From Hydrogenophaga sp. (GTDB taxonomy: Bacteria > Pseudomonadota > Gammaproteobacteria > Burkholderiales > Burkholderiaceae_C): 56,376 nt of DNA. The notes beneath the pieces are model-generated. The model ran no database searches, was not told the DNA's origin, and saw nothing but the letters and a program-made list of their open reading frames with translations. Shown piece by piece: positions 1-8,408 of this stretch. The translations under genes were made by a program, and so were the position numbers. The first letter of the stretch is position 1; the number at the start of each line of letters is the position of its first letter. The stretch covers positions 1 to 56,376 of the forward strand of contig JAGKSX010000018.1 of NCBI GenBank assembly GCA_018993155.1. Direction: 5' to 3'.

Positions 1-13
1 AAGTAAAGGAGGA

Positions 14-32
14 GACCCGGCGCAGCCGGGTC
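14..32 (+). promoter_or_regulatory. Perfect 8-bp GC-rich hairpin at the left edge
   Basis: GACCCGGC (14–21) and GCCGGGTC (25–32) form a perfect stem with a 3-nt loop. No T-tract follows, so an intrinsic terminator is only weakly supported. It could mark the end of a gene lying left of the window. Confidence 0.35.
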
Positions 33-113
33 GGGGGACATGAGCGGAGCCCTCCGCCCGCCCGTGCCGATGACCGCTCCACCCGGAGAAAAACATCGAC
101 AACAATAGGCCGC

Positions 114-1016
114 ATGCGCCTAAGACACATCGAAGTTTTCAACGCGGTGATGCTCACCGGCAGCGTGAGCGCCGCCGCCCGCATGATCAACGTCACGCAA
201 CCCGCCGTGAGCCGCACGCTGCAGCACGCCGAGATCCAGCTCGGCTTCCAGCTGTTCCAGCGCGTCGGCGGGCGCCTGAGGCCCACCGCCGAAGCGCAAA
301 CCCTGTACCCCCACATCGAACGCCTGTTCGCCCAGCTCGACGAAGTGCAACGCCTCTCCGCCAGCCTCAAGGCCGGCCGCGGCAAAGGCGAGCTTCGCGT
401 GCTCACCGTGCTCGCCCTGAGCTACGAAGTCTTCCCGCGCGCCATGCGCCTGTTCCGCGAAAAACACCCCTCCGTGCGCGTTCACCACGAAGCGCTGCAT
501 TCGCCCCAGATCATCTCCTCCCTCGTGCTGCAGGAAGCCGACGTGGGCTACGTCTTCAGCGCCGTGTCGCACCCCGCGCTCGTGCAGGAACAACTGGCCG
601 ACCGCCACGTCGTGTGCGTGGTGCCCAAGGGCCTGCTGACCGCGCGCCACGTCAAGGCCGGCACCATCACGCTGACGCAACTCTCCAAACTCCCCGTGAT
701 CGCCCTCGACGGCCAGGACCCGCTGGGCCTGCTGCTGGCCCACACCGTGCGCGACAGCGGCGCCGGGCTCAAGGAAGTGATGACCGTGCAGACCTACCAC
801 GTGGCGCTGGCGCTCGCGCACCACGGCGTGGGTGTGGCCATGGTGGAGAGCTGCACCGCCGCCTCGGCCGACCTCGCCAAGGTCGACGTGCTCAAGCTCG
901 AACCCACCGTGCCCACCACGGTGCGCATGCTGCGGCCCACCGCGCGGCCGAATTCGCTGACCACGCGCGCCTTCACACGCTGCATGCAACAGGCGCTGCT
1001 GGAGACGGCTGGCTGA
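114..1016 (+). CDS. LysR-family transcriptional regulator
   Basis: This 300-residue protein has the size and layout of LysR regulators. An N-terminal winged helix-turn-helix (about residues 1–60) carries the family pattern GSVSAAARMINVTQPAVSR at about 16–34. A periplasmic-binding-protein-like effector domain follows (about 90–295), reading ELRVLTVLALS at its start. It ends 3 bp before the convergent dehydrogenase gene. The start at 114 gives a normal LysR N-terminus, although no strong ribosome binding site precedes it. It is the only local regulator in the 0–8 kb module and is the likely controller of the dehydrogenase/aminotransferase/TRAP genes. The inducer is unknown. Confidence 0.9.
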   Translation: MRLRHIEVFNAVMLTGSVSAAARMINVTQPAVSRTLQHAEIQLGFQLFQRVGGRLRPTAEAQTLYPHIERLFAQLDEVQRLSASLKAGRGKGELRVLTVLALSYEVFPRAMRLFREKHPSVRVHHEALHSPQIISSLVLQEADVGYVFSAVSHPALVQEQLADRHVVCVVPKGLLTARHVKAGTITLTQLSKLPVIALDGQDPLGLLLAHTVRDSGAGLKEVMTVQTYHVALALAHHGVGVAMVESCTAASADLAKVDVLKLEPTVPTTVRMLRPTARPNSLTTRAFTRCMQQALLETAG

Positions 1017-1019
1017 GTT

Positions 1020-2267
1020 TCAGAGCCCGCTCTGGCGCAGCTGTGCCGCGAGCCGCTGCGCGCTGCCGAAGGCCAATGTGAAACCCAGGGCACCGTGTCC
1101 GGTGTTGAACCACAGGTTGTCGGGCCCGCCGCGCAGCCGTCCCAGCACCGGCAGCCCGGTGGGCGTGGCCGGCCGCAGCCCGGCCCAGGGCCGCAGCTCG
1201 TCGCTGCAGCGCGCGTCGGGGAACAGGGCCTGGGCGCTGGCCACCAGCGAGTCGATGCGGTCGACGGGGATGTGCGTGTTCTCACCCACCAGTTCGGCCA
1301 TGCCGGCCACGCGCAGGCGCGAACCCAGGCGCGCGAACACCACCTTGCGCGCGGCATCGGTCACGTTCACACGCGGCGCCGCACCAGGTGCCTCGCTCAC
1401 GTCCAGCGTGAGGCTGTAGCCCTTGAGCGGGTAGACCGGCACGCGCAGGCCCAGCGTGCGCGCCAGCGGGTGCGAGGCGGTGCCGAGCGCGACCACGAAG
1501 GCATCGGCCTCGATCGGGCCGCGCGGGGTGTCGGCCGCCACGATGCGATCGACCGAGCGGGTGAGCCGGGTGACCGGCGTGTCGAACGCGAAGCGCACGC
1601 CCTGCGCGAGCAACAGGCGCAGCAGCTCCAGGCAGACCTGGTGGCAGTCGGCCGCGCACTCGCTGGGCGTGTGGATGGCGCCCGCGAAGCGCGGCGCGTA
1701 GCCCGCCAGCGCGGGTTCGATCGCCACGCATTCGGCGGGCGAGAGCGCGTGCTGCGGCGGACTGCCGAGTTCGCGCTGCAAGGCCATCTGGCGGCGCGCG
1801 GCGGCGAAGCTGGCCTCGTCGGCGCACAGCACCAGCTTGCCGGTGGCGGAGAAGTCGCAGGCGATGCGTTCCTCGGCCATCAGGCGTTCGAAGCCGGCGC
1901 GGCTCTCGGCCGCCAGCGCCAGCAGGCTGGCCGTGGTGCGCCGCGACACGCTGGCGCGGCAGGCGGCCAGGAACTGCAGGCCCCAGGCCCATTGGTGCGG
2001 GTCGGGCTGCAGGCGCAGCTTCAGCGGTGAATCGGCCGCGAACAGCAGCTTGGGCAACTGGCGCCAGATGCCCGGGTCGGCCAGCGGTTGCACGTAGGCG
2101 TAGCTCAGCTGCGCACCATTGGCCGCGCTCGCGCCGGTGCCAGCCTGCGCCCGGTCGACCACGGTGACCTCGAAGCCCTCGCGCCGCAACTGCCAGGCCG
2201 CCGCCAGCCCGACGATGCCGGCACCGAGCACGCACACGTGGGGGCGCCGTGGGGAGGAAGCGTTCAT
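1020..2267 (-). CDS. dadA: FAD-dependent D-amino-acid dehydrogenase (DadA-like)
   Basis: The 415-residue protein starts with a Rossmann FAD-binding motif, GAGIVGLAAAWQL, followed by an Asp at the end of strand 2. Later segments typical of the DadA branch of the DAO fold are present: YPLKGYSLT, RVAGMAELVG and a C-terminal GHGALGF motif. The family oxidatively deaminates D-amino acids to 2-oxo acids and passes electrons to the respiratory chain at the inner membrane face. The start at 2267 is chosen because translation upstream runs antisense to the neighbouring aminotransferase. It is divergent from the aminotransferase across a 183-bp shared control region. The exact substrate is uncertain, since sarcosine- or glycine-oxidase-like relatives share the fold. 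Confidence 0.83.
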   Translation of the reverse strand: MNASSPRRPHVCVLGAGIVGLAAAWQLRREGFEVTVVDRAQAGTGASAANGAQLSYAYVQPLADPGIWRQLPKLLFAADSPLKLRLQPDPHQWAWGLQFLAACRASVSRRTTASLLALAAESRAGFERLMAEERIACDFSATGKLVLCADEASFAAARRQMALQRELGSPPQHALSPAECVAIEPALAGYAPRFAGAIHTPSECAADCHQVCLELLRLLLAQGVRFAFDTPVTRLTRSVDRIVAADTPRGPIEADAFVVALGTASHPLARTLGLRVPVYPLKGYSLTLDVSEAPGAAPRVNVTDAARKVVFARLGSRLRVAGMAELVGENTHIPVDRIDSLVASAQALFPDARCSDELRPWAGLRPATPTGLPVLGRLRGGPDNLWFNTGHGALGFTLAFGSAQRLAAQLRQSGL

Positions 2268-2298
2268 GGGGCGAACTGTAGGCAAGCCGCGCCAGAGC

Positions 2299-2389
2299 GA
2301 AAAATGCCAATCGCGACAAGGCCCATGCCGCGAACTCATGGACAGGCCATAACCGGAAGGCATGGAGCGGGGTGAAAAAGGCATTTTTC
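2299..2389. promoter_or_regulatory. Repeated dyad motif in the divergent dadA/aminotransferase control region
   Basis: GAAAAATGCC at 2299–2308 is repeated as its exact reverse complement GGCATTTTTC at 2380–2389. The second copy is also half of a local palindrome, GAAAAA (2374–2379), GGCA, TTTTTC (2384–2389). The 183-bp gap (2268–2450) must hold both divergent promoters, so a shared operator is the simplest reading. The assignment to the LysR protein is inference: LysR boxes usually follow a T-N11-A pattern. Confidence 0.5.
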
Positions 2390-2450
2390 CCAGGGCGCCG
2401 ACGCTGCCTACACTGCGCCTGAATTGCTGTCCCCACCCCGTCCTTCCTGC

Positions 2451-3782
2451 ATGAGTTCCACCCGAGTCTTCCACCGCCAGCTGCACCGCCCCATGCCCTT
2501 TGCCGTGAGCGGCCAGGGCATCACCCTGACCGACCAGGCCGGCAAGACCTACCTCGACGCCTCGGGCGGCGCGGCCGTGTCCTGCCTGGGCCATGGGCAC
2601 CCCGATGTGCTGGCTGCGATGCACGCGCAGATCGACCAGCTGGCCTATGCGCACACCAGCTTTTTCACCACCGAAGTGGCCGAGGAACTCGCGGACGTGC
2701 TGATCGATTCGGCGCCGGCGGGCATGAGCCACGTGTATTTCGTGAGCGGTGGCTCCGAGGCGGTGGAGGCCGCGCTGAAGATGGCGCGCCAGTATTTCGT
2801 GGAGATCGGGCAGCCGCAGCGGCGGCACTTCATCGCCCGTCACCAGAGTTACCACGGCAACACGCTGGGCGCGCTGGCCGTGGGCGGCAACGCCTGGCGG
2901 CGCGAGCAGTTCAAGCCGCTGCTGATCGACGTGACGCACGTCTCGCCGTGCTACGAGTACCGCGACCGCCGCGCCGACGAAACCGCCGAGCAGTACGGCC
3001 AGCGGCTGGTGGCCGAGCTGTCCGACGCGATTGACCGCCTGGGTGGCGAGAACGTGATGGCCTTCGTGGCCGAGACGGTGGGCGGCGCCACGGCGGGTGT
3101 GCTCACGGCCGTGCCCGGCTACTTCAAAGGCGTGCGCGAGCTGTGCGACCGCCACGGCATTCTGTTGATCCTCGACGAGGTGATGTGTGGCATGGGCCGA
3201 ACCGGCACCCTGCATGCCTGCGAGCAGGAGGGTGTGGTGCCCGATCTGATGACCGTGGCCAAGGGCCTGGGCGGTGGCTACCAGCCCATCGGCGCGGTGC
3301 TGGCGCAGGGCAGGGTGGTGGATGCCTTCCGGCAGGGCAGCGGCCTGTTCCAGCACGGCCACACCTACCTGGGCCACGCGATCGCCTGCGCAGCCGCGCT
3401 CGCGGTGCAGCGCGTGATCCAGCGCGACGGCCTGCTGGCGCAGGTGCGCGGGCGCGGGCAGCATCTGCACTCGCTGTTGCAACAGGCTTTCGGCGACCAC
3501 CCGCATGTGGGCGACATCCGGGGGCGTGGCCTGTTCTGGGGCATCGAGCTGGTGGCCGATCGCGGCAGCCGGCAGTGGTTCGACCCCGCGCGCAAGCTGC
3601 ACGCCCGCATCAAGAGCGAGGCCATGGCCGGCGGCCTGATGGTCTATCCCATGGGCGGCACGGTGGACGGCCGCTGCGGCGACCACGTGCTGCTCGCGCC
3701 GCCCTTCATCAGCACGCCCGACGAACTCGAGCAGATCGTGGCGCGGCTGGCCAACGCCATCGACCGCGCGGTGGCCGCCTGA
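2451..3782 (+). CDS. Class III (omega) PLP-dependent aminotransferase
   Basis: The 443-residue protein has the fold-type I, class III signature. [12 protein letters not shown] (about 99–110) binds the cofactor phosphate. [12 protein letters not shown] (about 241–252) contains the Asp that contacts the pyridine nitrogen. Lys271 in [16 protein letters not shown] is the predicted PLP Schiff-base lysine. The family moves amino groups between amines or amino acids and 2-oxo acids in the cytoplasm. The ATG at 2451 is preferred to an in-frame TTG at 2424. It is divergent from the D-amino-acid dehydrogenase and reads towards the TRAP transporter, suggesting use of the transported compound. The substrate is not predictable from sequence. 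Confidence 0.9.
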   Translation: MSSTRVFHRQLHRPMPFAVSGQGITLTDQAGKTYLDASGGAAVSCLGHGHPDVLAAMHAQIDQLAYAHTSFFTTEVAEELADVLIDSAPAGMSHVYFVSGGSEAVEAALKMARQYFVEIGQPQRRHFIARHQSYHGNTLGALAVGGNAWRREQFKPLLIDVTHVSPCYEYRDRRADETAEQYGQRLVAELSDAIDRLGGENVMAFVAETVGGATAGVLTAVPGYFKGVRELCDRHGILLILDEVMCGMGRTGTLHACEQEGVVPDLMTVAKGLGGGYQPIGAVLAQGRVVDAFRQGSGLFQHGHTYLGHAIACAAALAVQRVIQRDGLLAQVRGRGQHLHSLLQQAFGDHPHVGDIRGRGLFWGIELVADRGSRQWFDPARKLHARIKSEAMAGGLMVYPMGGTVDGRCGDHVLLAPPFISTPDELEQIVARLANAIDRAVAA

Positions 3783-3901
3783 TGGGGGAAAACCCCGTCG
3801 CCGTCGCAGCGGGTCTGCACGAAGCTTGCTTGCTCGTGACAAGACCCTTGTGTTCGCACCAAGTTTGTTCCACCCCGTCGAAACCTTCAGGAGCCTTCCG
3901 C

Positions 3902-4879
3902 ATGAAAAAGATCCCTCTCAGCCTGAGCACCCTGGCCGCCGCAGCCGCCCTGATGACGCCCATGGCACCGGCCCAGGCGCAGCAGAAGTTCATGACCATC
4001 GGCACCGGCGGCGTGACAGGGGTGTATTACGCGGCGGGCGGCGCGATTTGCCGGCTGGTGAACAAGGACCGTGCCAAGCACGGCATCCGCTGCTCGGTGG
4101 AGTCCACCGGCGGCTCGGTGTTCAACGTCAACACCATCAAGGCCGGTGAGCTGGACCTGGGCTTCACCCAGTCCGACGTGCAGTTCAACGCGCTCAAGGG
4201 CGTGGGGCAGTTCAAGGACGCGGGGGCCTATGGCGACCTGCGCGCGGTGTTCGCGGTGCACCCCGAGCCCTTCACGGTGGTGGCCCGCAAGGAAGCCAAC
4301 ATCACCAAGTTCGAGGACTTCAAGGGCAAGCGATTCAACGTCGGCAACCCCGGCTCGGGCACGCGCTCGTCCATGGAAGAGCTGCTGGCCGGCATGGGCT
4401 GGAAGCTGAGCGATTTCTCGCTGGCCTCCGAACTCAAGGCTGACGAGCATGGCCCCGCGCTGTGCGACGGCAAGATCGACGGCTTCTATTACGCGGTGGG
4501 CCATCCGAGCGCCAACATCCAGGACCCCACCACCTCGTGCGGCGCCAAGCTGGTGTCCATCACCGGCCCGGCCGTGGACAAGCTGGTGGCCGAGAAGCCC
4601 TACTACGCCAAGGTCACGCTGCCCGGCGGCCTCTACCCGAACAACCCGCAGCCCACCCAGACCTACGGCGTTTCTGCCACCGTGGTGGCGTCGAGCAAGA
4701 CCTCGCCCGAGACCGTGTACCAGGTGGTCAAGGCGGTGTTCGACAACTTCGACGAATTCAAGAAGCTGCATCCCGCGCTGGCCAACCTGACGCCCGAGGG
4801 CATGGTCAAGGACGGCCTGAGCGCCCCGCTGCACGAGGGTGCGCTCAGGTTCTACAAGGAAAAGGGCTGGGTCAAGTGA
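3902..4879 (+). CDS. TAXI-family TRAP transporter solute-binding protein
   Basis: The 325-residue protein has a signal peptide (about residues 1–26, ending AQA) followed by the TAXI-family opening [20 protein letters not shown]. Further family segments include [22 protein letters not shown] and [15 protein letters not shown]. It should capture the substrate in the periplasm and hand it to the fused TRAP permease encoded 26 bp downstream. An AGGAG ribosome binding site at 3889–3893 supports the start. TAXI proteins are linked to glutamate and other carboxylates, but the ligand here is unknown. Confidence 0.92.
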   Translation: MKKIPLSLSTLAAAAALMTPMAPAQAQQKFMTIGTGGVTGVYYAAGGAICRLVNKDRAKHGIRCSVESTGGSVFNVNTIKAGELDLGFTQSDVQFNALKGVGQFKDAGAYGDLRAVFAVHPEPFTVVARKEANITKFEDFKGKRFNVGNPGSGTRSSMEELLAGMGWKLSDFSLASELKADEHGPALCDGKIDGFYYAVGHPSANIQDPTTSCGAKLVSITGPAVDKLVAEKPYYAKVTLPGGLYPNNPQPTQTYGVSATVVASSKTSPETVYQVVKAVFDNFDEFKKLHPALANLTPEGMVKDGLSAPLHEGALRFYKEKGWVK

Positions 4880-4905
4880 AGTAGAGGCAACGGCCCGGAG
4901 CGCGC

Positions 4906-7488
4906 ATGAGCACCGACATCGAAAAGGCCCCGGAGGCCCTGCAGCAACTCGTGGCCGACAGCGACACCGGTGGGCGAAAGCCCACCGGGTGGACCGCCGG
5001 TGTGGTGTTCACCGTGTGCCTGCTCTGGGCGCTGTTCCAGTACTGGTACGCCTCGCCGCTGCCGTTCGAGCTCGGCATCGGCATCCTCAACGACACCGAG
5101 GCACGCGCCATCCACCTGGCGTTCGCGTTGTTCCTCGCGTTCCTGGCCTGGCCGGCGTTCAAGCGTTCGCCGCGCCACCGGGTGCCGGCCGGGGACTGGC
5201 TGCTGGCGTTGGCGGCGGCCTTCTGCGGCGCCTACATCATGCTGTTCTACGCCGAGCTGGCCACGCGACCGGGTCAGCCCAACAGCATGGACATCGCGGT
5301 CGGTTTCACCGGTGTCGTGCTGCTGCTGGAGGCCACGCGCCGCGCGGTGGGATGGCCCATGGCCGCGTTGGCCGCCATCTTCCTGGCCTACTGTCTGCTC
5401 GGGCCGCACCTGCCCGAGGTGCTCTCGCACAAGGGTGCTTCGGTGAACCGGCTGATCTCGCACATGTGGCTCACCACCGAAGGGGTGTACGGCATTGCCC
5501 TGGGGGTTTCCGCTGGCACCATCTTCGTCTACGTGCTCTTCGGCGCGCTGCTGGACCGCGCCGGCGGCGGCAACTACATGATGCAGGTCAGCTTCGCGGC
5601 CCTGGGCCATCTGCGCGGTGGGCCGGCCAAGGTCGCGGTGGTGTCCTCGGCGCTCAACGGCATGATCTCCGGCTCGTCGGTGTCCAACGTGGTCTCGGGA
5701 GGCATCTTCACGATCCCCTTGATGAAGAAGGCCGGTTACGGTGGCGTGAAGGCCGGGGCCATCGAAACCATGAGTTCGGTCAATGGCCAGATCATGCCGC
5801 CGGTGATGGGCGCGGCCGCATTCCTCATGGTCGAGTACGTCGGCATCCCCTACGCCGACATCGTCAAGCACGCCTTCCTGCCCGCCACCCTGTCCTACAT
5901 CGGGTTGCTCTACATCGTGCACCTCGAAGCGCTCAAGCTCGGCATGCAGCCCATCGTGCAGGCCGTGGCCCGGCCGTGGCGCGTGCGCGTGATGCGCAAC
6001 GCCATCGGCATCGCGGGCAGCATCGTGGTGGTGTGTGCGGTGTACTACCTGCTGCAGACCCTCAAAGCGGTCATGGGCGCGGCCGCACCCTATGCCGTCA
6101 CGGCGGTGGTGCTCGGGCTCTACCTGTTTTCGGTCTACCAGGCCGCGCGCTGCCCGGACCTGCCCGAGGACATCGACATCGATCACCCCAAGCCGCTGCA
6201 GACCTGGCCCACGGTGCGCGCCGGCCTGCACTACCTCATGCCGATCGCGGTGCTGATCTGGTGTCTCATGGTCGAGGAAATGTCACCCGCGCTCTCGGCC
6301 TTCTGGGCCGTGACGGTGCTGGTGGTGCTCATGCTCACCCAGCGCCCGTTGATCGCGCTCTTTCGCAGGACCAGCGGCGCGGGCACCTGGATGCAGGGCT
6401 GGCGCTCGGTGGTGGACGGCTTCAACGATGGCTCGCGCAACATGATCGGCATCGGCGTGGCCACCGCCACGGCGGGCATCATCGTCGGCGCCATCACACT
6501 CACCGGCCTGGGGTTGCGCATGACGGAGTTCGTCGAGTTCGTGGCGCAAGGCAACGTGATGATGATGCTGCTCTTCATCGCCTTCGTGTGCCTGGTGCTG
6601 GGCCTGGGTGTGCCGACCACCGCCAACTACGTGCTGGTGGCCACGCTCATGGCGCCGGTGGTGGTCGAGCTTGGCGCGCAGAGCGGATTGATCATCCCGC
6701 TGATCGCGGTGCATCTTTTTGTCTTCTATTACGGGATCATGGGCGACATCACGCCTCCGGTGGGACTGGCCACGTTTGCGGCGGCGGCGATCTCGGGCGA
6801 AGATGCGATCCAGACCGGCGTGCAGGGCGCGATCTACGCGCTGCGCACGGTCATCCTGCCTTTCATCTGGATCTTCAACCCGCAACTGTTGCTCATCAAT
6901 GTGCACGGCACGGCCGAGCTGATCCGCCTGCTGCTGGCCTGCACGCTGGCCACGTTGCTGTTCGCGGCATTGACGATGAACTGGTTCCGGGTGAAAAGCC
7001 GCTGGTGGGAAACGGCGCTGCTGCTTGTCGCCGTGGTGCTGCTGTTCCGCCCCGACTATTTCATGGACCGCATCGCGCCCGAGTACCGGCAGGTGCCTGC
7101 GGCCCAGGTGTACGACGTGGCGCGCGACACCGCCAGCGATGACCGGGTCGTGATGGTCATCCAGGGCACGACCATCGAGGGCGACGACGTGGTGAAGACG
7201 GTGGCCGTGCAACTTGGAGAGAAGGGCGAGGAGGGGCGCAAGCGCCTGAGCGACGCGGGCCTGCAGCTCGTGCCGTTGGGCGGGGCGGTTCAAATCGGGC
7301 AGGTCAAGTTCGGCACGCGCGCGGCCAAATCCGGCTTCGAGCAGGGTTGGGACGTGACTGGTGTCCAGGTACCCAACGACAGGCCCACACCCCACTGGTT
7401 CTACCTGCCGGCGCTGCTGCTGGTGGCGCTGGTCTGGTGGAGCCAGGGCCGGCGCATGGCCCTGCCACGCGCCTTGAAGGTGGCCTGA
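4906..7488 (+). CDS. TRAP transporter fused DctQM permease
   Basis: The 860-residue polytopic membrane protein fuses the small (DctQ-like) and large (DctM-like) TRAP permease subunits, as is usual for TAXI-type systems. Hydrophobic segments run through most of residues 25–700. DctM-like motifs include GMISGSSVSNVVSGG, SVNGQIMPPVMGAAAFLMVEY and LGLGVPTTANYVLVA. The C-terminal ~200 residues form an additional region after the DctM core, with a soluble stretch between two hydrophobic segments. It drives sodium- or proton-coupled uptake with the upstream binding protein. Only 1 bp separates it from the racemase-family gene, so co-transcription is likely. Confidence 0.92.
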   Translation: MSTDIEKAPEALQQLVADSDTGGRKPTGWTAGVVFTVCLLWALFQYWYASPLPFELGIGILNDTEARAIHLAFALFLAFLAWPAFKRSPRHRVPAGDWLLALAAAFCGAYIMLFYAELATRPGQPNSMDIAVGFTGVVLLLEATRRAVGWPMAALAAIFLAYCLLGPHLPEVLSHKGASVNRLISHMWLTTEGVYGIALGVSAGTIFVYVLFGALLDRAGGGNYMMQVSFAALGHLRGGPAKVAVVSSALNGMISGSSVSNVVSGGIFTIPLMKKAGYGGVKAGAIETMSSVNGQIMPPVMGAAAFLMVEYVGIPYADIVKHAFLPATLSYIGLLYIVHLEALKLGMQPIVQAVARPWRVRVMRNAIGIAGSIVVVCAVYYLLQTLKAVMGAAAPYAVTAVVLGLYLFSVYQAARCPDLPEDIDIDHPKPLQTWPTVRAGLHYLMPIAVLIWCLMVEEMSPALSAFWAVTVLVVLMLTQRPLIALFRRTSGAGTWMQGWRSVVDGFNDGSRNMIGIGVATATAGIIVGAITLTGLGLRMTEFVEFVAQGNVMMMLLFIAFVCLVLGLGVPTTANYVLVATLMAPVVVELGAQSGLIIPLIAVHLFVFYYGIMGDITPPVGLATFAAAAISGEDAIQTGVQGAIYALRTVILPFIWIFNPQLLLINVHGTAELIRLLLACTLATLLFAALTMNWFRVKSRWWETALLLVAVVLLFRPDYFMDRIAPEYRQVPAAQVYDVARDTASDDRVVMVIQGTTIEGDDVVKTVAVQLGEKGEEGRKRLSDAGLQLVPLGGAVQIGQVKFGTRAAKSGFEQGWDVTGVQVPNDRPTPHWFYLPALLLVALVWWSQGRRMALPRALKVA

Positions 7489-7489
7489 C

Positions 7490-8137
7490 ATGCGCATCGC
7501 CCTGATCCATGCGCTGGCCCACTCGGTCGCGCCCATCAACGAGGAGCTCGCGCGCGCCTGGCCGGAGGCCGGGCGCATGAACCTGCTCGACGACAGCCTG
7601 TCGGCCGACCTGGGGCGCGATGGCAAGGGACTGGACGCGGCGATGCACCAGCGCTTCGAATCGCTGGCGGCCTATGCCGAGGGCACCGGGGCCAACGCCA
7701 TCCTGTTCACCTGCTCGGCATTCGGTTCGTGCATCGAGGCGGTGGCGGCGCGGCGCCCGCACATGCCGGTGCTCAAGCCCAACGAAGCCATGGTGGCCGA
7801 AGCCGTGGCCGTGGCGCGCGGCGGCCGCATCGGGCTGGTGGCGTCCTTCGCGCCCACCCTGACTTCCATGCCGCCGGAGTTCCCGGCCGGCACCGAACTG
7901 GTCACCTGCCTGGCCGAAGGCGCCATGGACGCCCTCAACCGGGGCGACGACGCGGGCCACGACGCGCGCGTGGTCGAGGCCGCGCGCTGGCTGGTGGGGC
8001 AGGGCTGCGACGTGATCGCGCTGTCCCAGTTCAGCATGGCGCGCGCGCAGCTGGCGGTGCACAAGGCGGTGGGCTTGCCGGTGCTCACCACGCCCGGCAG
8101 CGCAGTCCGGGCCCTGCGGCGCCGCCTGGGGGCCTGA
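7490..8137 (+). CDS. Aspartate/glutamate racemase-family protein
   Basis: The 215-residue protein belongs to the Asp/Glu/hydantoin racemase fold. Cys75 in ILFTCSAFGSC lies at the first catalytic-cysteine position. At the place where two-base racemases carry the second cysteine, the sequence reads ALSQFSMARAQ, with Gln180 and Ser182 instead. It may therefore act as a one-base enzyme such as a decarboxylase or isomerase rather than a true racemase. It is the last gene of the TRAP operon, 1 bp after the permease. A C-terminal PVLTTPGSAVRALRRRL segment matches family ends. The substrate is unknown. Confidence 0.8.
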   Translation: MRIALIHALAHSVAPINEELARAWPEAGRMNLLDDSLSADLGRDGKGLDAAMHQRFESLAAYAEGTGANAILFTCSAFGSCIEAVAARRPHMPVLKPNEAMVAEAVAVARGGRIGLVASFAPTLTSMPPEFPAGTELVTCLAEGAMDALNRGDDAGHDARVVEAARWLVGQGCDVIALSQFSMARAQLAVHKAVGLPVLTTPGSAVRALRRRLGA

Positions 8138-8247
8138 GGCTGTCCGGCCGGGGTGGGCGCTGCAGCTACAATCTAAGGTTGCCGTGAAGTGGACAACCGG
8201 CCGTCCAGCGCTGCTTTTGCGTTGCACCGGAAAACCCCCTACGAGGC

Positions 8248-8334
8248 GCGCGGGTGGCGAAATTGGTAGACGCACCAGGTTTAGGTCCTGACGCCAGCAA
8301 TGGTGTGGGGGTTCGAGTCCCCCCCCGCGCACCA
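8248..8334 (+). tRNA. tRNA-Leu (anticodon TAG)
   Basis: A full class II tRNA fold can be drawn. The acceptor stem is GCGCGGG/CCCGCGC, the D-arm contains GGTAGACGC, and the anticodon stem CAGG/CCTG encloses the loop TTTAGGT (anticodon TAG). A variable arm is present and the T-arm is GGGGG TTCGAGT CCCCC. The CCA end is encoded at 8332–8334. A TACAAT hexamer at 8167–8172 is a candidate −10 box about 75 bp upstream. It lies 75 bp in front of the trigger factor gene. Confidence 0.97.
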
Positions 8335-8362
8335 CACCACAGACAAACAGACAGACCCCCCG

Positions 8363-8387
8363 GGTCGGCCAGACAGGCTGGTTGACC
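8363..8387 (+). promoter_or_regulatory. Stem-loop between tRNA-Leu and tig
   Basis: GGTCGGCCAG (8363–8372) can pair with CTGGTTGACC (8378–8387) over 10 bp, including two G·U pairs, with a 5-nt loop. No T-run follows directly, so a terminator is unlikely. It ends 10 nt before the tig ribosome binding site and could be a 5'-UTR structure or a processing signal on a tRNA-Leu–tig transcript. Confidence 0.5.
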
Positions 8388-8408
8388 GACACCCTTTTGG
8401 AGAATGCC

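Noticed and set aside
40-108. 23-codon ORF at the left edge
   Set aside because: It has no recognisable content and lies in a probable intergenic stretch; nothing supports translation.
1020-3842. Reverse-strand open frame of 940 codons
   Set aside because: Only the part to 2267 encodes the dehydrogenase; the rest is antisense to the well-supported aminotransferase and has shadow-like, His/Arg-rich composition.
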